64,000 bases of DNA, taken from assembly GCA_001600615.1 (NCBI GenBank), contig BCKK01000008.1, positions 1,160,134-1,224,133 of the forward strand, given 5' to 3'. The position numbers and the translations under genes were made by a program. Under the pieces are notes generated by a model. The model did no database searches, had not been told where the DNA came from, and saw nothing but the letters and a program-made list of their open reading frames with translations. The stretch is from Dioszegia crocea (lineage: Eukaryota > Basidiomycota > Tremellomycetes > Tremellales > Bulleribasidiaceae). Of the stretch, positions 24,250-35,552 are shown in pieces (position 1 is the stretch's first letter; every line of letters begins with the position of its first letter).

Positions 24250-24763
24250 CCGCCACTCGATCGGTTTGATGTGGTACCTCCTCTGCCGAGAAGTTCTCAG
24301 GCTCAAGGGCACTATCCCCCGTGGACCTACCGGACCCTCGGGCTGGGACGTCCTCCCCGATCTCTTCTTCTACCGTGACCCCGAAGAGATCGAGAAGGAG
24401 GCTGCCGACAAGGCTGCTGCTGCTGCCGCTGCCGAGGGTGGTGATGCCGATGCGGCTGCTGCTAGCGCTGCTGGAGCCGTTGCGACTGAGTGGGAGGCTG
24501 GAAACACTGCCGATGCCGTGTTCAACGCTCAGCCTACTGGTCAGGGTGAGTCGAACTTTCTTTTGATTCTTCAGTTTTGCCTGAGGAGTGGTGGGGAGAA
24601 GAGGATGGGTAGATACGATGGATACTGGGAATACCTGCGAATTCAACTATAGACCCAAGCTAACCCTACAGCCGACGACTGGTCCGCCGAGCCCACCACC
24701 GGTGATTGGTCTGCCGAGCCCGCTGCCCCCGCACCCGCTCAGGACGCCTCGGGCGGTTGGTAA
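23225..24763 (+). CDS. RPS0: 40S ribosomal protein S0 (uS2)
   Basis: Four exons with introns 23373-23588, 23884-24177 and 24546-24671 encode a protein of about 290 residues. Family landmarks are [55 protein letters not shown], the signature [20 protein letters not shown], and [20 protein letters not shown]. The C-terminus carries a duplicated DDWSAEP/GDWSAEP motif, the counterpart of the W(S/A)AEP repeats of eukaryotic uS2. The protein sits on the small-subunit head/body junction and is needed for 18S rRNA maturation. The introns are longer than elsewhere in the window. I looked for a C/D-box snoRNA in them and found no convincing box pair. Confidence 0.97.
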
Positions 24764-25738
24764 ATTACCCACCCCCATACAAAACTAGACTAAAAGCTTG
24801 TCGTTCGGCATTTTCTTTCTCGGATCTTGAGGACGGATCGGGGATGGAGGAGGTCGAGGGCGGGTTTAGACATCTCTTCTTCTCTTTGATTCATATGCAA
24901 GGGTATAAAACTAGGCTATGGGGTTTGATTGGGTGGAGATGAGACTTCAAGCTTACCTTCTCTCTGGCTTAAGCAGATGTCAACCACCTCAACTCACTCA
25001 TCATTCATCCCACTTTCCTACAGCTATCAACGGGAGATAAGCCGGAGAAGAGGATCGACCTACATACCGAAGATAAGGCGTTGACACACGTTAGGGGGTT
25101 ACATTCCTTTCTTCCACTCGGTCCACCGGCTACAACACGCCTAGATCCACCCTCCCTCCCTCGGTCTTTCACCCTCTACCCCCTCTGCGTCCTCTCTTGC
25201 GTCATCGACGCACTCTCATGACGCGCCGATCATAGCTTCGATTTCGCCCATCAAAGGGCGGAAGCAACCGCATGAGTTTCCGAAGCAGAAGCAGCTTTGG
25301 CCGCGCTACTTCGATAAGGCGACTCGTACAAAGTTCGAACACGTACGACCGACATCAGTCCTTTGTTCCGCCTCTCCCTGACTGGTCAAATCCTGCTTCT
25401 GGCCCGTACGTCGTATCGTTAACCCGTCTCACCCCAATGGCTATATAACCGCCAAGATTGGCGGTCTATATCCTGATAACGCACTTATTCCTCTTTCCCC
25501 TCCACTAACGCATCAAACTATTCCCTTTTTCAACACCCTGATCGTGACTCCCTCCAGCAGTACGTAACACTCTCTTATAGTCTTCCAACCCTCAGGCTCT
25601 GGCCCTGACTTCTTCCTGATGACCTCTACTTTTTCCTCGCCCCTCCTGTCAATAACCTCATCCTCCAGCCTCCTTTCGATGCAGAACACTCATCTCTATT
25701 GATCTAGGTCTTCTCCTTCAAATCTAGGCTCACAGCTG
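24764..25738. other. Intergenic, RPS0 terminator to promoter of orphan gene A
   Basis: No gene was recognised in these 975 bp. The last 250 bp are pyrimidine-rich and probably form the promoter and leader of the gene at 25739. Confidence 0.4.
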
Positions 25739-26291
25739 ATGAGCGCTGACATACAGTCAACAATGAGCCTGTATCTGCCCTGGGTCAGCGAAGTCGGCTC
25801 GGCGCCCAAGACCGCCCTCGAGAGTCTACTGATCGGTCTGCCCTCGGACGACTCGATCGCGAACCTTCAGAGCCTGGTGCAGGCATATAGTATCGCCAAC
25901 ACTCGCCCTTGGTTGTCTCACGTCGCCCAATCGATCCTGGCGTGCCATGCCGCCTACAGTGACCCCCTTGTTTACGACGATACGGCGAACACCTGGGCTC
26001 GATGCAGGCGTGACATCGTGAGGCAGACGGATGGTTTTCTCGACGAAGTGTTCCGAGTGTAAGTCTGGACTCTGGTGTCGTCGTGGCTTCATCAAACTGC
26101 CACAGTATGCGCTGACGCTCCGCAGAGCCACGGGCATGGCACCTTCAAGTTGTACCATGCAGTCCAGGAATGACCTCAAGACCGATACCGAGATGTTTAC
26201 CCAAGCCGTGATGAGGCAGATGTGCGGATTGGACGAGAGGTCATTCCAGTCGCTGTACGCGGAGGCATTGGCGAATGATACCCTGAACTGA
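25739..26291 (+). CDS. Small orphan protein A (about 160 aa, two exons, phase-2 intron)
   Basis: Exon 1 (25739-26058) and exon 2 (26126-26291) join in phase 2 across a 67-bp intron with GTAAGT, GCTGACG and GCAG. A second in-frame Met (MSLYLPWVSEVG) eight codons downstream could be the start. The protein looks soluble and helical with no signal peptide. It contains NTRPWLSHVAQSILACHAAY, a helix ending GFLDEVFRV just before the intron, and a C-terminal helix DERSFQSLYAEALAND. I recognise no family. Length, exon structure and intron phase match four other small genes on the same strand at 27081, 32791, 34021 and 35553. I therefore treat it as a member of a local family. Confidence 0.6.
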
Positions 26292-27080
26292 TACCCTCCC
26301 CCAATCAATTTGCATGATCTACAAGTTCTGTATGCAAGACTCTGCTGAAGAAATCTTACGATGATGTTGGCTTTGAGAGAGGTCTCTGTCTAACGTTACA
26401 ATAATTCCCGACACGAGGAATTACAGGTTACTCTTGACACCATCGCGGGTACCTCGCCAATTCCGATCCCCTGAACACAGTCTTCACCTGTCGCCTGACG
26501 CCCTCTTTAGGGCTATGCGCTTCGACTTTGTACATACGCCAAAGGAAAGACGACTTGGGTAGCTTCAGGCGTAAAGCCCAAATCCTGTCCGTGGTCTATC
26601 CCTGATGTGCTCGAACGCGTTCAACCCGCAAGACTCCTTTCTTCAACTGGCCCTGTCCGCTCCACGGCTGCTTCCAAGTCTCCTCCGCTGGGCGCCACTG
26701 TACTTGCTCCAATATGATATAAGTCAGCCCACTTACTGTTATTCCTGACTTCCTACATCACTCTCATCTTCCCGATTCACTGGACAACTACAGCTTTTTA
26801 TCCGTAAGTCGCTATCAAATCACAACATTTATTCCCCCCTCTGTGCCAACAACCGCTCAGCTGCTCCCTTTCTCACCAACCGTGTCATCACCCACTATCC
26901 CCTCACTGGTAAGACTCCTTCATCACCTGCCTAGGCTTTTCGCGCTTTCCCGTTTCTGAGTGTCCCCGACGTCGTCTCCTTCGCACCGGACCTCTTGCAT
27001 CATGAACTACCTGATCCGTCTAGCCCCCCTCCCCCTCTGCGTCATAGAAGCTGACTGACTGATGTATAGTCTAGATCACC
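26292..27080. other. Intergenic before orphan gene B
   Basis: No gene is supported. Splice-like signals (a GTAAGT at about 26804 and acceptors near 27050-27068) suggest introns in the 5' UTR of the gene at 27081. Confidence 0.35.
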
Positions 27081-27597
27081 ATGGGGAAAGCTGATTCGTC
27101 TTGGACTGTCCCTATTGATAGTCTTGATCCCTTATCCAGCGTGTTCCTCCACTCCGTGGTCGAAAAATTCAAGTCCAAGAGTTCTCGAAACACAATCCCC
27201 AAGTTTATTGAAGCTTTGGGCACTTCTTGTGTGCACTCGGAACAGGCGCTCGGCAGGATTGGGCAGGCGCTCCTTGATTTCCGAGTCGATGTGAAATTGA
27301 GCCACAAGTGGGTCAATCACCACTCGTTAGTCGCAAATGAGACGGTCAACTTTGTGCATGCGCGAATCTTCGAGTGAGTCAATGTTATGGGATCAGATCG
27401 CCATGGGTGTGTTTATGGTGCATCACTGGCTGACGCGAGGCAGGCAAAAAGGGAGGGAGCCCACGCAAGCCGAAAACGCGACATCTATCTCTTGCAGCGC
27501 CGATTTTGCGCATTGCGCAATGTTGCCGGCCAGCGGAATGCACACTGATGACTTCGATGTGTACTTCGAAGAGCTGTGTATGCCTGAACCGAGGTGA
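27081..27597 (+). CDS. Small orphan protein B (about 131 aa, two exons, phase-2 intron)
   Basis: Exon 1 (27081-27373) and exon 2 (27498-27597) join in phase 2 across a 124-bp intron (GTGAGT...TTGCAG). The protein starts MGKADSSWTVPIDSLDPLSS, continues with helical sequence (IGQALLDFRVDVKLSHKW) and ends with an acidic stretch HTDDFDVYFEELCMPEPR. No signal peptide, membrane helix or known motif is seen. It shares size, strand, intron phase and the position of the intron after a helix with the neighbouring small genes. Confidence 0.55.
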
Positions 27598-27966
27598 TGT
27601 GGGTCGCAGCCATTGTCGGACGATGTCGATCACTGCTGGGTTTGATCTTTGATGGAATTTGACACTTCTCGACCTGATTAGTCTGCATGCAAAGCTTTAG
27701 TCAGGATCAGATTGCTGAGCAGGGCATTTAATTTGCCATCAGAGTCACTTCCGTAGGATATGCTAGCGAAGATGCTTGTGAAGTCTAGCGATTGTGGACT
27801 TATAGAGTCAGTAAAGAGAGCACGATAGGATGCCACCGGGTATGGCTTGTCGGCCATGCCGGCACCTCGGCCGGCCTGTGGCATGACGCCATCCAGGTAT
27901 GAATCAGCGACGTCGGAGGTATAAGATCATCCACTTCGGTCATTCAGACAACGTCTATACATATAC
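27598..27966. other. Intergenic, promoter of GST gene
   Basis: No coding feature was seen. A GCCGGC-ACCTCG-GCCGGC inverted repeat lies near 27858-27875. Confidence 0.35.
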
Positions 27967-29222
27967 ATGACCCTTCGTCGCGCAGTCCTCAGCGCAATCC
28001 CCAGACAAACACCCAAACCACTCACTCACTTCAACCGCAAAATGTCCCTTTCAGTCAACAACGAAAGCTCCACTTCCCCACAACTCCCGGAATCTCTCTC
28101 TTCCATCTCGCCCGCCCCCAAGCCCAAGCTGCACCTCTACACCGCTGGTACTCCTAACGGATACAAGGCCTCGATCATCCTTGAAGAGCTCATCCTGGCC
28201 TACCCCGACTCCAAGGATGTGCAGTATGACTTCCACGCGCTGTCATTCGCCAAGAATGATCAGAAGAGCGAGTCATTCTTGAAGATCAACCCGAATGGGC
28301 GTATCCCCGCGCTTGTGGACGACAACTTTGGTGGACACAATGTGTTTGAGACTGCCAGTATTATGCTGTGGCTTGTTGAGGTATGTCAAAGCACCTTGAC
28401 TAGAAAGGCACGTGCCTGGGCACAGCTGACCGATCAGAACTACGACAAGGAGAACAAGTTCTGGTTCGATGACCCTCTTCTCCGATCCAAGGGTGTCAGC
28501 TGGGTGAGTGGAATCTAGCGGGTTTCAGTCAGAACCAGGAGGCGTGGCTGATGCCCTCAGCTCTACTTCATCCACGGTGGTCTGAACCCGATGCAAGGGC
28601 AAGCCAACCACTTCTTGTGAGTCTAACTCCTGTATACTCTGGATCGTTCTCCTATATCATATCCCAAGATGTATCACTCCGTCTATTCTCGCCCGGCACC
28701 TCTTGAGCTTTGAAGTTGCTTGAACCCCTCGCTGACTCAAAAGCCGATATGCCCCCGAGAAGATCCCCTACGGTATCAAGCGGTACCAAGACGAGACGCG
28801 CCGTATCTACTCTGTCCTTGAGGATGGCCTCAAGTTGGGCAAGGGTGAATACCTCGTCGGTGACAAGTACAGCATTGTCGATATCTCGGGTACGTCAAGA
28901 TTGGGAATAGCTTTCGACCCCCTGGCGCCTCCCCAATTACAAATCTCTTATCCTCTTCTCTCTTTATTCCGCTACGTCAGACTGGTCAGGGTGGCTTGCT
29001 GACATCACAGCCTTCAGTTGGGTCCGAAGCCACGCCTGGGCCGGTATTGAGGACATCTCAGCCTACCCCCTCCTCTCTGCCTGGCTTAAGCGGGTTGACG
29101 AGCGTAAGGGTGTCTACAACGGTCTTGGCGTTCCCGAGCGGGCCAAGAAGATGACTAAGGAGGAAGAGGAGGCCAAGGCTAAGGAGGCCAGTGATTGGGT
29201 CATGAAGGGCCAGCCCAAGTAG
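27967..29222 (+). CDS. Glutathione S-transferase, Ure2/GTT-like
   Basis: Five exons encode about 320 residues. A basic N-terminal extension ([18 protein letters not shown]) precedes a second Met at 28042 and may be an organelle presequence or alternative start. The thioredoxin-like domain reads [36 protein letters not shown] and the [11 protein letters not shown] segment. The helical domain contains [16 protein letters not shown] and [15 protein letters not shown], the conserved Asp-containing N-capping region of GSTs. The C-terminus is Lys/Glu-rich. The pattern fits Ure2p-like/YfcG-like glutathione transferases, which conjugate or reduce substrates with glutathione. It lies between members of the small orphan gene family. 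Confidence 0.88.
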
Positions 29223-29552
29223 GGTGTGGTGGGTAGGACAGCGATGAGAAGGTAGTGGCAGAAAGTCAGAAGTATGAATTGGGTGCAACGCATCTGGCAT
29301 CCTAATGCGCGCCAGGTGCTGCTCGTAATCCACTAGACAGGCTAAGCAGTCACTGGTTGTGCCAGCAGCTAGCGTCAGCATAAGCATCAGCATGATCGAC
29401 AGCTTGGTGGACTCTCGGCATACCACCGTGCCTGAAATCTGACTTGGTGCCTGGGCGAGACGCGTCCAATGTGAAAATCTATGTAAAAGTGTTCTCTCTA
29501 TCATCATACCCAAGGCTTGACCAAGGCTGCCATACCGAGGCGCTCAGCAGAC
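29223..29552. other. Intergenic, GST 3' end to next promoter
   Basis: No gene was recognised. A run of GCATAAGCATCAGCAT-type short repeats lies near 29378-29393. Confidence 0.35.
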
Positions 29553-32217
29553 ATGTCGCCCTCTAGTCCCGCCCCGCCACCTTCTCGGCAGATGGGCCAA
29601 TACCCACCTCACACAAGCGACTCAGACCTCTCCTATCCCCTCCTTTCCACGTCCGCCTCAAGTTCATCATCTTCACGGAACCCAAACCATCAACGTGTCT
29701 ACAACAGGCAATCATCCCTGTCCTCCTCTGCGAAGAGGTTATGGCGTCCTCTACTCGCTATTTCATCCCCATTCCTCCTGGTATTCCTATACGCGTGTAT
29801 CCACCCGCACGTTCCTGGGCTCCCAGCACTACCGACCGTACATATCTCAACAGGCGATGAAGGTAGATATACTCTCCGCCCGTCAGAGCCAGTAGGGGAT
29901 GAGTGGAGAGAGGCGTATCCCGAGATGGGCGAGATATCAGGGATGAGTGAGGTGGAGGCGAAGTGTACGTGTGGAGAAAAGGGGAGTGAGGAGGGTGGAC
30001 GATTATGTGAAGTGTACAGGCCGCAGGGATTGGAAAGTAGTCGGCTTGTTCAAGGGAGTGGGGCTAGGATGAGGCGGGCTTTGTTGAAAGCTAAAGAGGG
30101 GAAAGGGTTGAAGATTGGGGTATTGGGAGGGAGTGGTGAGTTGATCTTTCTGCGCCTTATCTCCGTTCTCTACCCTTGACGTCCTTCATGGCATGTCTAT
30201 CTGCTCATCAGCACTTCCCACCCTGTGTATGAGACCTCTCGGGTACAGTCTGAATACTATGGAAGGCTGACTTCTACCAGTCTCCGCATGTCACGGCGTC
30301 CACCCTTCACCTGATTATCCCCAGGGCAATCCGGCTGGTCCAGGCTGCTACACCACTCTGGTGAAAGAGTGGTTCGAGACCAAGTTTCCGGGTGTAGAGC
30401 ATGAGTTCGAGAATGGAGCTATTGGCGGGATGGACTCTAGGTATGTTCACATTCTATGCTCATTCCGGCGAAGATTGCCTATTCGATCCTTCTCGACTCA
30501 GGATGGAATTTACGCTGACGCCCAGCTACTATGCTTTCTGCGGGGTATGTCCTCCTCATCTATATTCGGGCTGCAAGGAGCTGACTCTCAGACACATCAT
30601 ATACCTACCGACGCAGATGTGATCATCTTGGAGTTTGATGTCAATGACCAAACGTGAGTCTAGGCCCTGCGTATGAGTTTCTCCGCATATCAGCTTCCAC
30701 CACCCAAACCACCCTTATCCATTGAGGAGAGTGCAAGCTGATTCGATAGTGACCTGATCTATCAATCATACTTCGACCAACTCCTCCGCGTATTGTTGGA
30801 ATTCAAGTCTCAGCCGGCAGTCATCATCCTCGGCGCGTGGTCGCCCCAAGTAGCGCAAGATCAGGGATATGGGGATCCCCAGATCGTACATTTGCCTATT
30901 GCGCACTACTACGACATTCCCTACATCTCGTAAATTGATTCCCCTGTCTCAGCACTTTCTAGATGACATCGCCCAGCTGATCATCCAGTCAAAAGAGGAT
31001 AATGTGGAATGAGTATCTCAGATACCCACACTCAACAGCTAAATCCTTCTTCCAGCCTGATCGCCTCCATCCTAATGCTCGTGGACATGTAAGCCTATCT
31101 CGACCCTCAACTCCATCTGGCCTAGTCTAAGCTGACACCTTAGCGCCTCCTCGCAGATCTTCTAGTCTCATACCTCGAAACCGAACTCTGCCTATTGGCA
31201 CGATTCGGTCTTCCCATTTCCCCCTCTGCCTCCGATACAATATCTACCCCTTCGGAATTCTCATCCCACGTTTCCGTCCCCTTCGCACTGGACACCTTAC
31301 ACCTCATTGACCCAGTCACAGCCCCTCCGGATTGGGCCTCATCTTTTGACCCCAAACCCCTCTCACTTCTGCCGTCCGAATCTCGCCAATTCGTACTCCC
31401 CTTTACACCATACGCCGTACCGCCCATCGGACTATTTACACCATTGCGCGATGTCGTCGATCCCTCTAAGCCGGATCCGGAGGGAGTGGAGCATATCAAG
31501 GCGATCGTCAAGCCTAAGCTGTTCTGCGCCGATGCGAATGATAAAGTACATCCGATGAAGCCGACTAGTAGTAAAGGGTGGGAAAAGGAGGTCTGGAATG
31601 GAGAGAAGCACTTTTGGCGGTCGGGAGTAGTGGGAGCGAGGATTCGGGTAGAGATTAAAGTGATGGCTGGACGGTGAGTTTTCTGGTTACCCGGGAGTAA
31701 TGTCGGTCTGGGTGGATAGGAAGATGGTCAGTGGCGTTGTGAAGGATCAGGAGCCAAGGGGGAAATTCGAGAATCTGCGAAGAACAGCAAGCTGATCTTA
31801 CAGCGTTGCAGTCTACTACTACCGAAGTCAGAAGTACAATCTCGGCGATGCTAAGTGCTGGGTGGACGATAACGTCGAAGGAGCTGTCAGTCTTGCTGGA
31901 TGGTGGGATAAGCAGTATAACGTCGCTGTGTGAGTCTGCTCTCTCAAAATGGGTACATGTCAAATGTGGAGGATCGTGCTGATCTTTCAGCGTCGCGTAT
32001 ATAGATGAGAAGGTTACTCCAGGGGATCATTAGTAAGTCTCCTTTTCTCTCGCGGAGCGGAAAGATAAGCTAATCTGTCTAGTGTTACCTGCGAGATCAT
32101 GGAGGAGACGTCACATCCGGCAGATCCAAAAGCCCATAACTGGAGACTTGTAGCTGTGAGTTCAGCCCCTATCAAGATGTAACTTTGCTGATCGCCGTGT
32201 AGGTCATGGCCACTTGA
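29553..32217 (+). CDS. Type II membrane SGNH-hydrolase-like protein ('capsular associated protein' type)
   Basis: Multi-exon gene. The N-terminus is cytosolic, Ser/Pro-rich, followed by one membrane anchor (LLAISSPFLLVFLYACIH, about residues 70-90), which makes it a type II Golgi/surface protein. The lumenal domain has SGNH features: block I Ser in KIGVLGGSVSACHG, then GAIGGMDSSYYAFCG, VIILEFDVND, AVIILGAWSPQ, and the Asp/His block DRLHPNARGH. A C-terminal domain of about 250 residues follows (HFWRSGVVGARIRVEIK, CWVDDNVEGAVSLAGWW). Related basidiomycete proteins are often labelled capsular associated proteins. By analogy it may act as an esterase or acetyl-modifying enzyme on surface glycan, but this is inference. 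The Met at 29553 precedes the Ser/Pro-rich tail. Confidence 0.72.
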
Positions 32218-32790
32218 TCAGAACATCAAGATGTACCCTCATATTGCCAAGTCAGACTCGAAGAGGAGGTGCCAGTACTGATCTCGCTGAGCCTAGCGTG
32301 ACCAATAAAGCGCCTCACTAAACTGAAAGATATTAGGGTACACTACCGACCTGTCGGATCTGACCTAAGTGATTTATGCCCATATGCTTACTGGGAACTG
32401 AGTTTAGCAAGCTGTCTTCGCAGTGTATGACCGCCAGCAGCTCCAGCAAAGTTTCGCACTTTTGGCTTTCAGAACTGAGGTCCACGAGAAAGTTCACGGG
32501 TTTTGCTCTCAATACACTGCGCCACAGGCTTTGCTCCCGGTGATCAGCACGCCATGGCATAGCTCCGCTATCCTTTCTCTCACTAGGGACTTACCTTGTA
32601 AGGATGTCGCCTGTGTCGCAGACCTCGATCCAAATCCGAGGAAGAGAGACCTATTAAAGCTGTATTTTCCTCCAAATCCTCTTCAATCCTTACCTCAACC
32701 TCTCTCGCACTTCCGCCACTTCGACATCCCATTACGTATAGCCATTATCCTCTACACATATCCTCGACAGCCATTCAAGTACCCTCCACA
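32218..32790. other. Intergenic before orphan gene C
   Basis: No gene is supported. The 150 bp before 32791 are pyrimidine- and C-rich like other promoters here. Confidence 0.35.
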
Positions 32791-33428
32791 ATGGCCACCA
32801 ATACCGATCCCGCGTCCTACAACTTCCGCACAGGGGCCGACTGCTGGACGTGCCCTCTCGTTCCCGATCCTACTGTTGACGACTCAAGCGAACACGAGAA
32901 GGCCGTGTCCGCCTACGTTCATCACATTCACACCCAACCCCCTTCATCAGTCGAAGATTTTCTCAAGCACATCCTGTACGCCCCAGCATTGCAGCTTGCT
33001 CTCAGGTACATGGACTTCAGTCGTTCATACCCTTGCAACACACCGTCTTCGGAGCAAAAGTCAGTACAGAGATGCGCCATGGAGTACTCCGGTGGCGCGC
33101 GCACCGCTCCTCCCAGGAATCAGAAACACCTGCATGGCGCGCTTCTGCACAGTGTGAAAGAGCTTTTGAGAAAGGAATACCGGGACACGCATCCGTGAGT
33201 ACAGTCCACTTCCGCTTCTCTATATATCCCCCGTGCAAACTTGCTTCCAACTTGTGAATGCGATTGCTGACTCACTCCAGTGGCCTCCCCTACGGCATCC
33301 CAACGGGAGCCGATACAGTGATCGACGCCAAGGCCGAGGAGTTTACCGGTCTGTTCACAAGGCGCATTCAAGAGGCGCCTCGTTCGTGGGGGGAAGCGCT
33401 TGAAACTTGGTTTCGTTCGGGCAAATGA
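32791..33428 (+). CDS. Small orphan protein C (about 183 aa, two exons, phase-2 intron)
   Basis: Exon 1 (32791-33194) and exon 2 (33281-33428) join in phase 2 across an 86-bp intron (GTGAGT, GCTGAC, CCAG). The protein has several Cys in its first half (ADCWTCPLVPD; SYPCNTPSSEQ; QRCAMEY), a helix LHGALLHSVKELLRKEYRD just before the intron, and a C-terminal helix EALETWFRSGK. There is no signal peptide or known domain. It is the longest of the five small genes that share the two-exon, phase-2 plan. Confidence 0.58.
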
Positions 33429-34020
33429 GTACCTTGTCTGACTTGCGTGGGGTATGCGCTCGACTCGTTCCGCGATGTGCCTAGCCATGCATGTATATAC
33501 AGCTGCACTTCCGTCTGAGGTCGCTCTGCGGTCTCTTACCCAGCCCAGGAGCTAGGGTGATTGTCTGTGCTGGTCCTCTCCACCTCAAACCATTACAAAC
33601 CAGAGCCACAAGTCAGCCACCTGTCGGTTCTTCAGCAGCCAGCTAGGGGCTCGACGTCAGGAGTCAAGGGGTGTCAAAGGAGATCAGTGTCCAAACACAT
33701 CTCGATGCTCAGGTTCCAGTGACTAATTTAGGAATCTGCGGCGTGAGCGCCGAGCGTCGAGCGGAGTATCAAGAATCCGACATTTGCCTCCCCCTCGTTC
33801 CAGTGTTCAGTGTCCGACGCTCAGTCGACGCTCCCACCTTCCCACCACCCCTCGAGCCCCACACTCGTACATACTTCACCCACCCATCAGCAAACAGACT
33901 GCGACTTTGCCCTAGTCTCATCAAATCTACACACCTCTGCTCACGCTAGATTCGCCTGACCGAGGTGTCGACTGAATCACGACGGCCGCCCTTCCCTCCC
34001 ACTTCCACTCATCGTCAAGA
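33429..34020. promoter_or_regulatory. Promoter region of orphan gene D
   Basis: Contains the duplicated block described separately, then a C-rich leader (33820-33950). No gene was recognised. Confidence 0.45.
33655..33775 (+). repeat. Upstream block, copy 1 (before orphan gene D)
   Basis: About 120 bp that match a second block at about 35200-35320. Shared landmarks in order are a GTGTCAAAGGA/GTGTGAAAGGA word, GTGTCCAAACA, GGAAYCTGCGGCGT, and a TCGAGCGGAGTATC end. A 5-bp stem hairpin CGGCG-TGAG-CGCCG sits at 33739-33752. It lies 282 bp before the start of gene D. Confidence 0.75.
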
Positions 34021-34513
34021 ATGTCCTCGACTTTCAATGACCCTGCCTGGGTGCCCATGCCCTTCATAAAAACCCTCTTTGAACTTGCAGATTCCACACT
34101 CAAGAATTCAGGAGAAGACATCGGCAGCCTTCTCGAGAGAGAATTTTCCCATCCATGGTGGCGAAATGTGGCCTGTTCGTTACACCACTTCGATACCGAC
34201 GCACGTCGTTATGCGAATAAGCGTGGCGATTTCTCCCAATACTCACCTCGCTTTCTTGATGTCGAGCGCCAGATCCAGTACGCTCTTGGGAAGGCGACGG
34301 CGGACGATGGGTAAGTCTCTCATCATCCTTGTCAGTATACAGCATCATCTAACTAAGTACAGACCAACGCAGGAGAGACTCAAGCGGCTTGAAGGCTCGC
34401 GAGATGAATTGATTGCGAGGGCGAGTCATGGATTGGCGCAGTGGGTAGTTGAACGGATGACCAAATACAGCTCCGAGGAACTGAAGCCAATGATTGAGAG
34501 TTGGGTTGCGTAA
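34021..34513 (+). CDS. Small orphan protein D (about 146 aa, two exons, phase-2 intron)
   Basis: Exon 1 (34021-34310) and exon 2 (34363-34513) join in phase 2 across a 52-bp intron (GTAAGT, CTAAC, ACAG). The protein reads FIKTLFELADSTLKNSG, HPWWRNVACSLHHFDTDARR, a helix RFLDVERQIQYALG before the intron, and a C-terminal helix MTKYSSEELKPMIESWVA. These positions line up with gene E (FLISELERFVELTEDDLDRA, DPWTGRLLVSLRDYRKA, DFLECYRAIKDALSYG, TSQLKECFYRADD). That suggests old duplication with strong divergence. No known domain was recognised. Confidence 0.6.
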
Positions 34514-34862
34514 GCAAGCCGGGAGCTGGTATGGGCTATGGGCTCCAACTCCAACACCTTGCTTTCTGGATGTGAAATAGCTCCTCGCGATCGCCACAGA
34601 CTATGGAGCCGAAGTGATCTGGTTCAGTATTGGAATGAATCACTGTCAATATTTGCGAGCTCTCACGCGGGATTGCACAGCTGTTTCACAGATACACATT
34701 AGTCGCAGGTAGAATCTAGATCAGCTTCTTCGCCGGTAATGGGAGACATGCAGTTGCATGATAATGCTTCACAGATTTGAACAGCTTACTGCCGGTGACT
34801 CGGGAGATCTGCTGCTCGGCGGAGGCTTCGAGGAGAGAGACGGACACAGGTTGAGAGTCAGA

Positions 34863-34899
34863 ATCTAGGTCTCAGCTCAACCTGTATTAACCAGAGGAT
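34863..34899 (+). repeat. 37-bp perfect direct repeat, copy 1
   Basis: Thirty-seven bases starting ATCTAGGTCTCAGCTCAACC are repeated without a mismatch 45 bp downstream. Confidence 0.9.
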
Positions 34900-34907
34900 A
34901 CATGCTC

Positions 34908-34944
34908 ATCTAGGTCTCAGCTCAACCTGTATTAACCAGAGGAT
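34908..34944 (+). repeat. 37-bp perfect direct repeat, copy 2
   Basis: Identical to 34863-34899; an 8-bp spacer (ACATGCTC) separates the two copies. Confidence 0.9.
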
Positions 34945-35004
34945 GAGAGAAGAGACCTAGGCAAGGTTGGCGACAGTACAAGGTACGGAGAGTGGCTAAC
35001 TATG

Positions 35005-35029
35005 GATTACGTAACCTAACTACGTAATC
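35005..35029. repeat. Perfect 9-bp inverted repeat
   Basis: GATTACGTA and its exact reverse complement TACGTAATC are separated by seven bases (ACCTAAC). It could be a protein-binding site or a hairpin. Confidence 0.7.
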
Positions 35030-35199
35030 TGACTTTGAGAGCTGCCTCATGCAGATGCGGCCGCAGCGAGGTGTGAGTAGTGACCTTTTAGTGACCCTAG
35101 ATTCCGGGACCAAGAGACCTGATCACAAGGAAGATAGGCCCACACCAGTCAGAGTCGTCAACGCCACCATTCCTGTTTAAGCCAGCTAGATACTCGATG

Positions 35200-35320
35200 T
35201 CAGCTTTCAGATGTCAGGGTGTGTGAAAGGATGTCCGTGTCCAAACATGTAACAACTGCCCAGGACCAATAGTCGGAACCTGCGGCGTAAGCGCCGACTG
35301 TCGAGCGGAGTATCGGAAGT
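35200..35320 (+). repeat. Upstream block, copy 2 (before orphan gene E)
   Basis: Matches the block at 33655-33775, with the hairpin CGGCG-TAAG-CGCCG at 35283-35296. It lies about 270 bp before the start of gene E, nearly the same spacing as copy 1 to gene D. Confidence 0.75.
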
Positions 35321-35552
35321 TGAGACGTGAAGAAGTGGCGAGAGAGGCCTGCTTTTTCCCACTCGGCCTTCTGTGAGTATGCCTTTTTGCTTCCTTCTCT
35401 CTTCTCACCGTACTTCCACTCGGGCCACCCGCAAGATCACTACTCAATACCCAGTCAACTTCAGCGCTTTCCTATCCTCACAATAAGATAGTTCTCACCT
35501 GATTTGCACACCAGCCCACGTCTTCGTCCCCACCTGCGCTACCTCGTGCAGC

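Larger units (their letters stand above)
34514..35552. other. Intergenic between orphan genes D and E
   Basis: No gene is supported in about 1 kb. It holds the 37-bp direct repeats, the TACGTA inverted repeat, and copy 2 of the upstream block, followed by a leader. Confidence 0.45.

Noticed and set aside
32423..33157. A 244-codon plus-strand frame overlapping orphan gene C
   Set aside because: Composition is dominated by Pro, His and Ser with no domain. The overlapping frame from 32791 has a matching second exon and good splice signals.
34863..34944. Possible CRISPR-like array
   Set aside because: Only two copies with an 8-bp spacer in a fungal nuclear region; it is a simple direct repeat.
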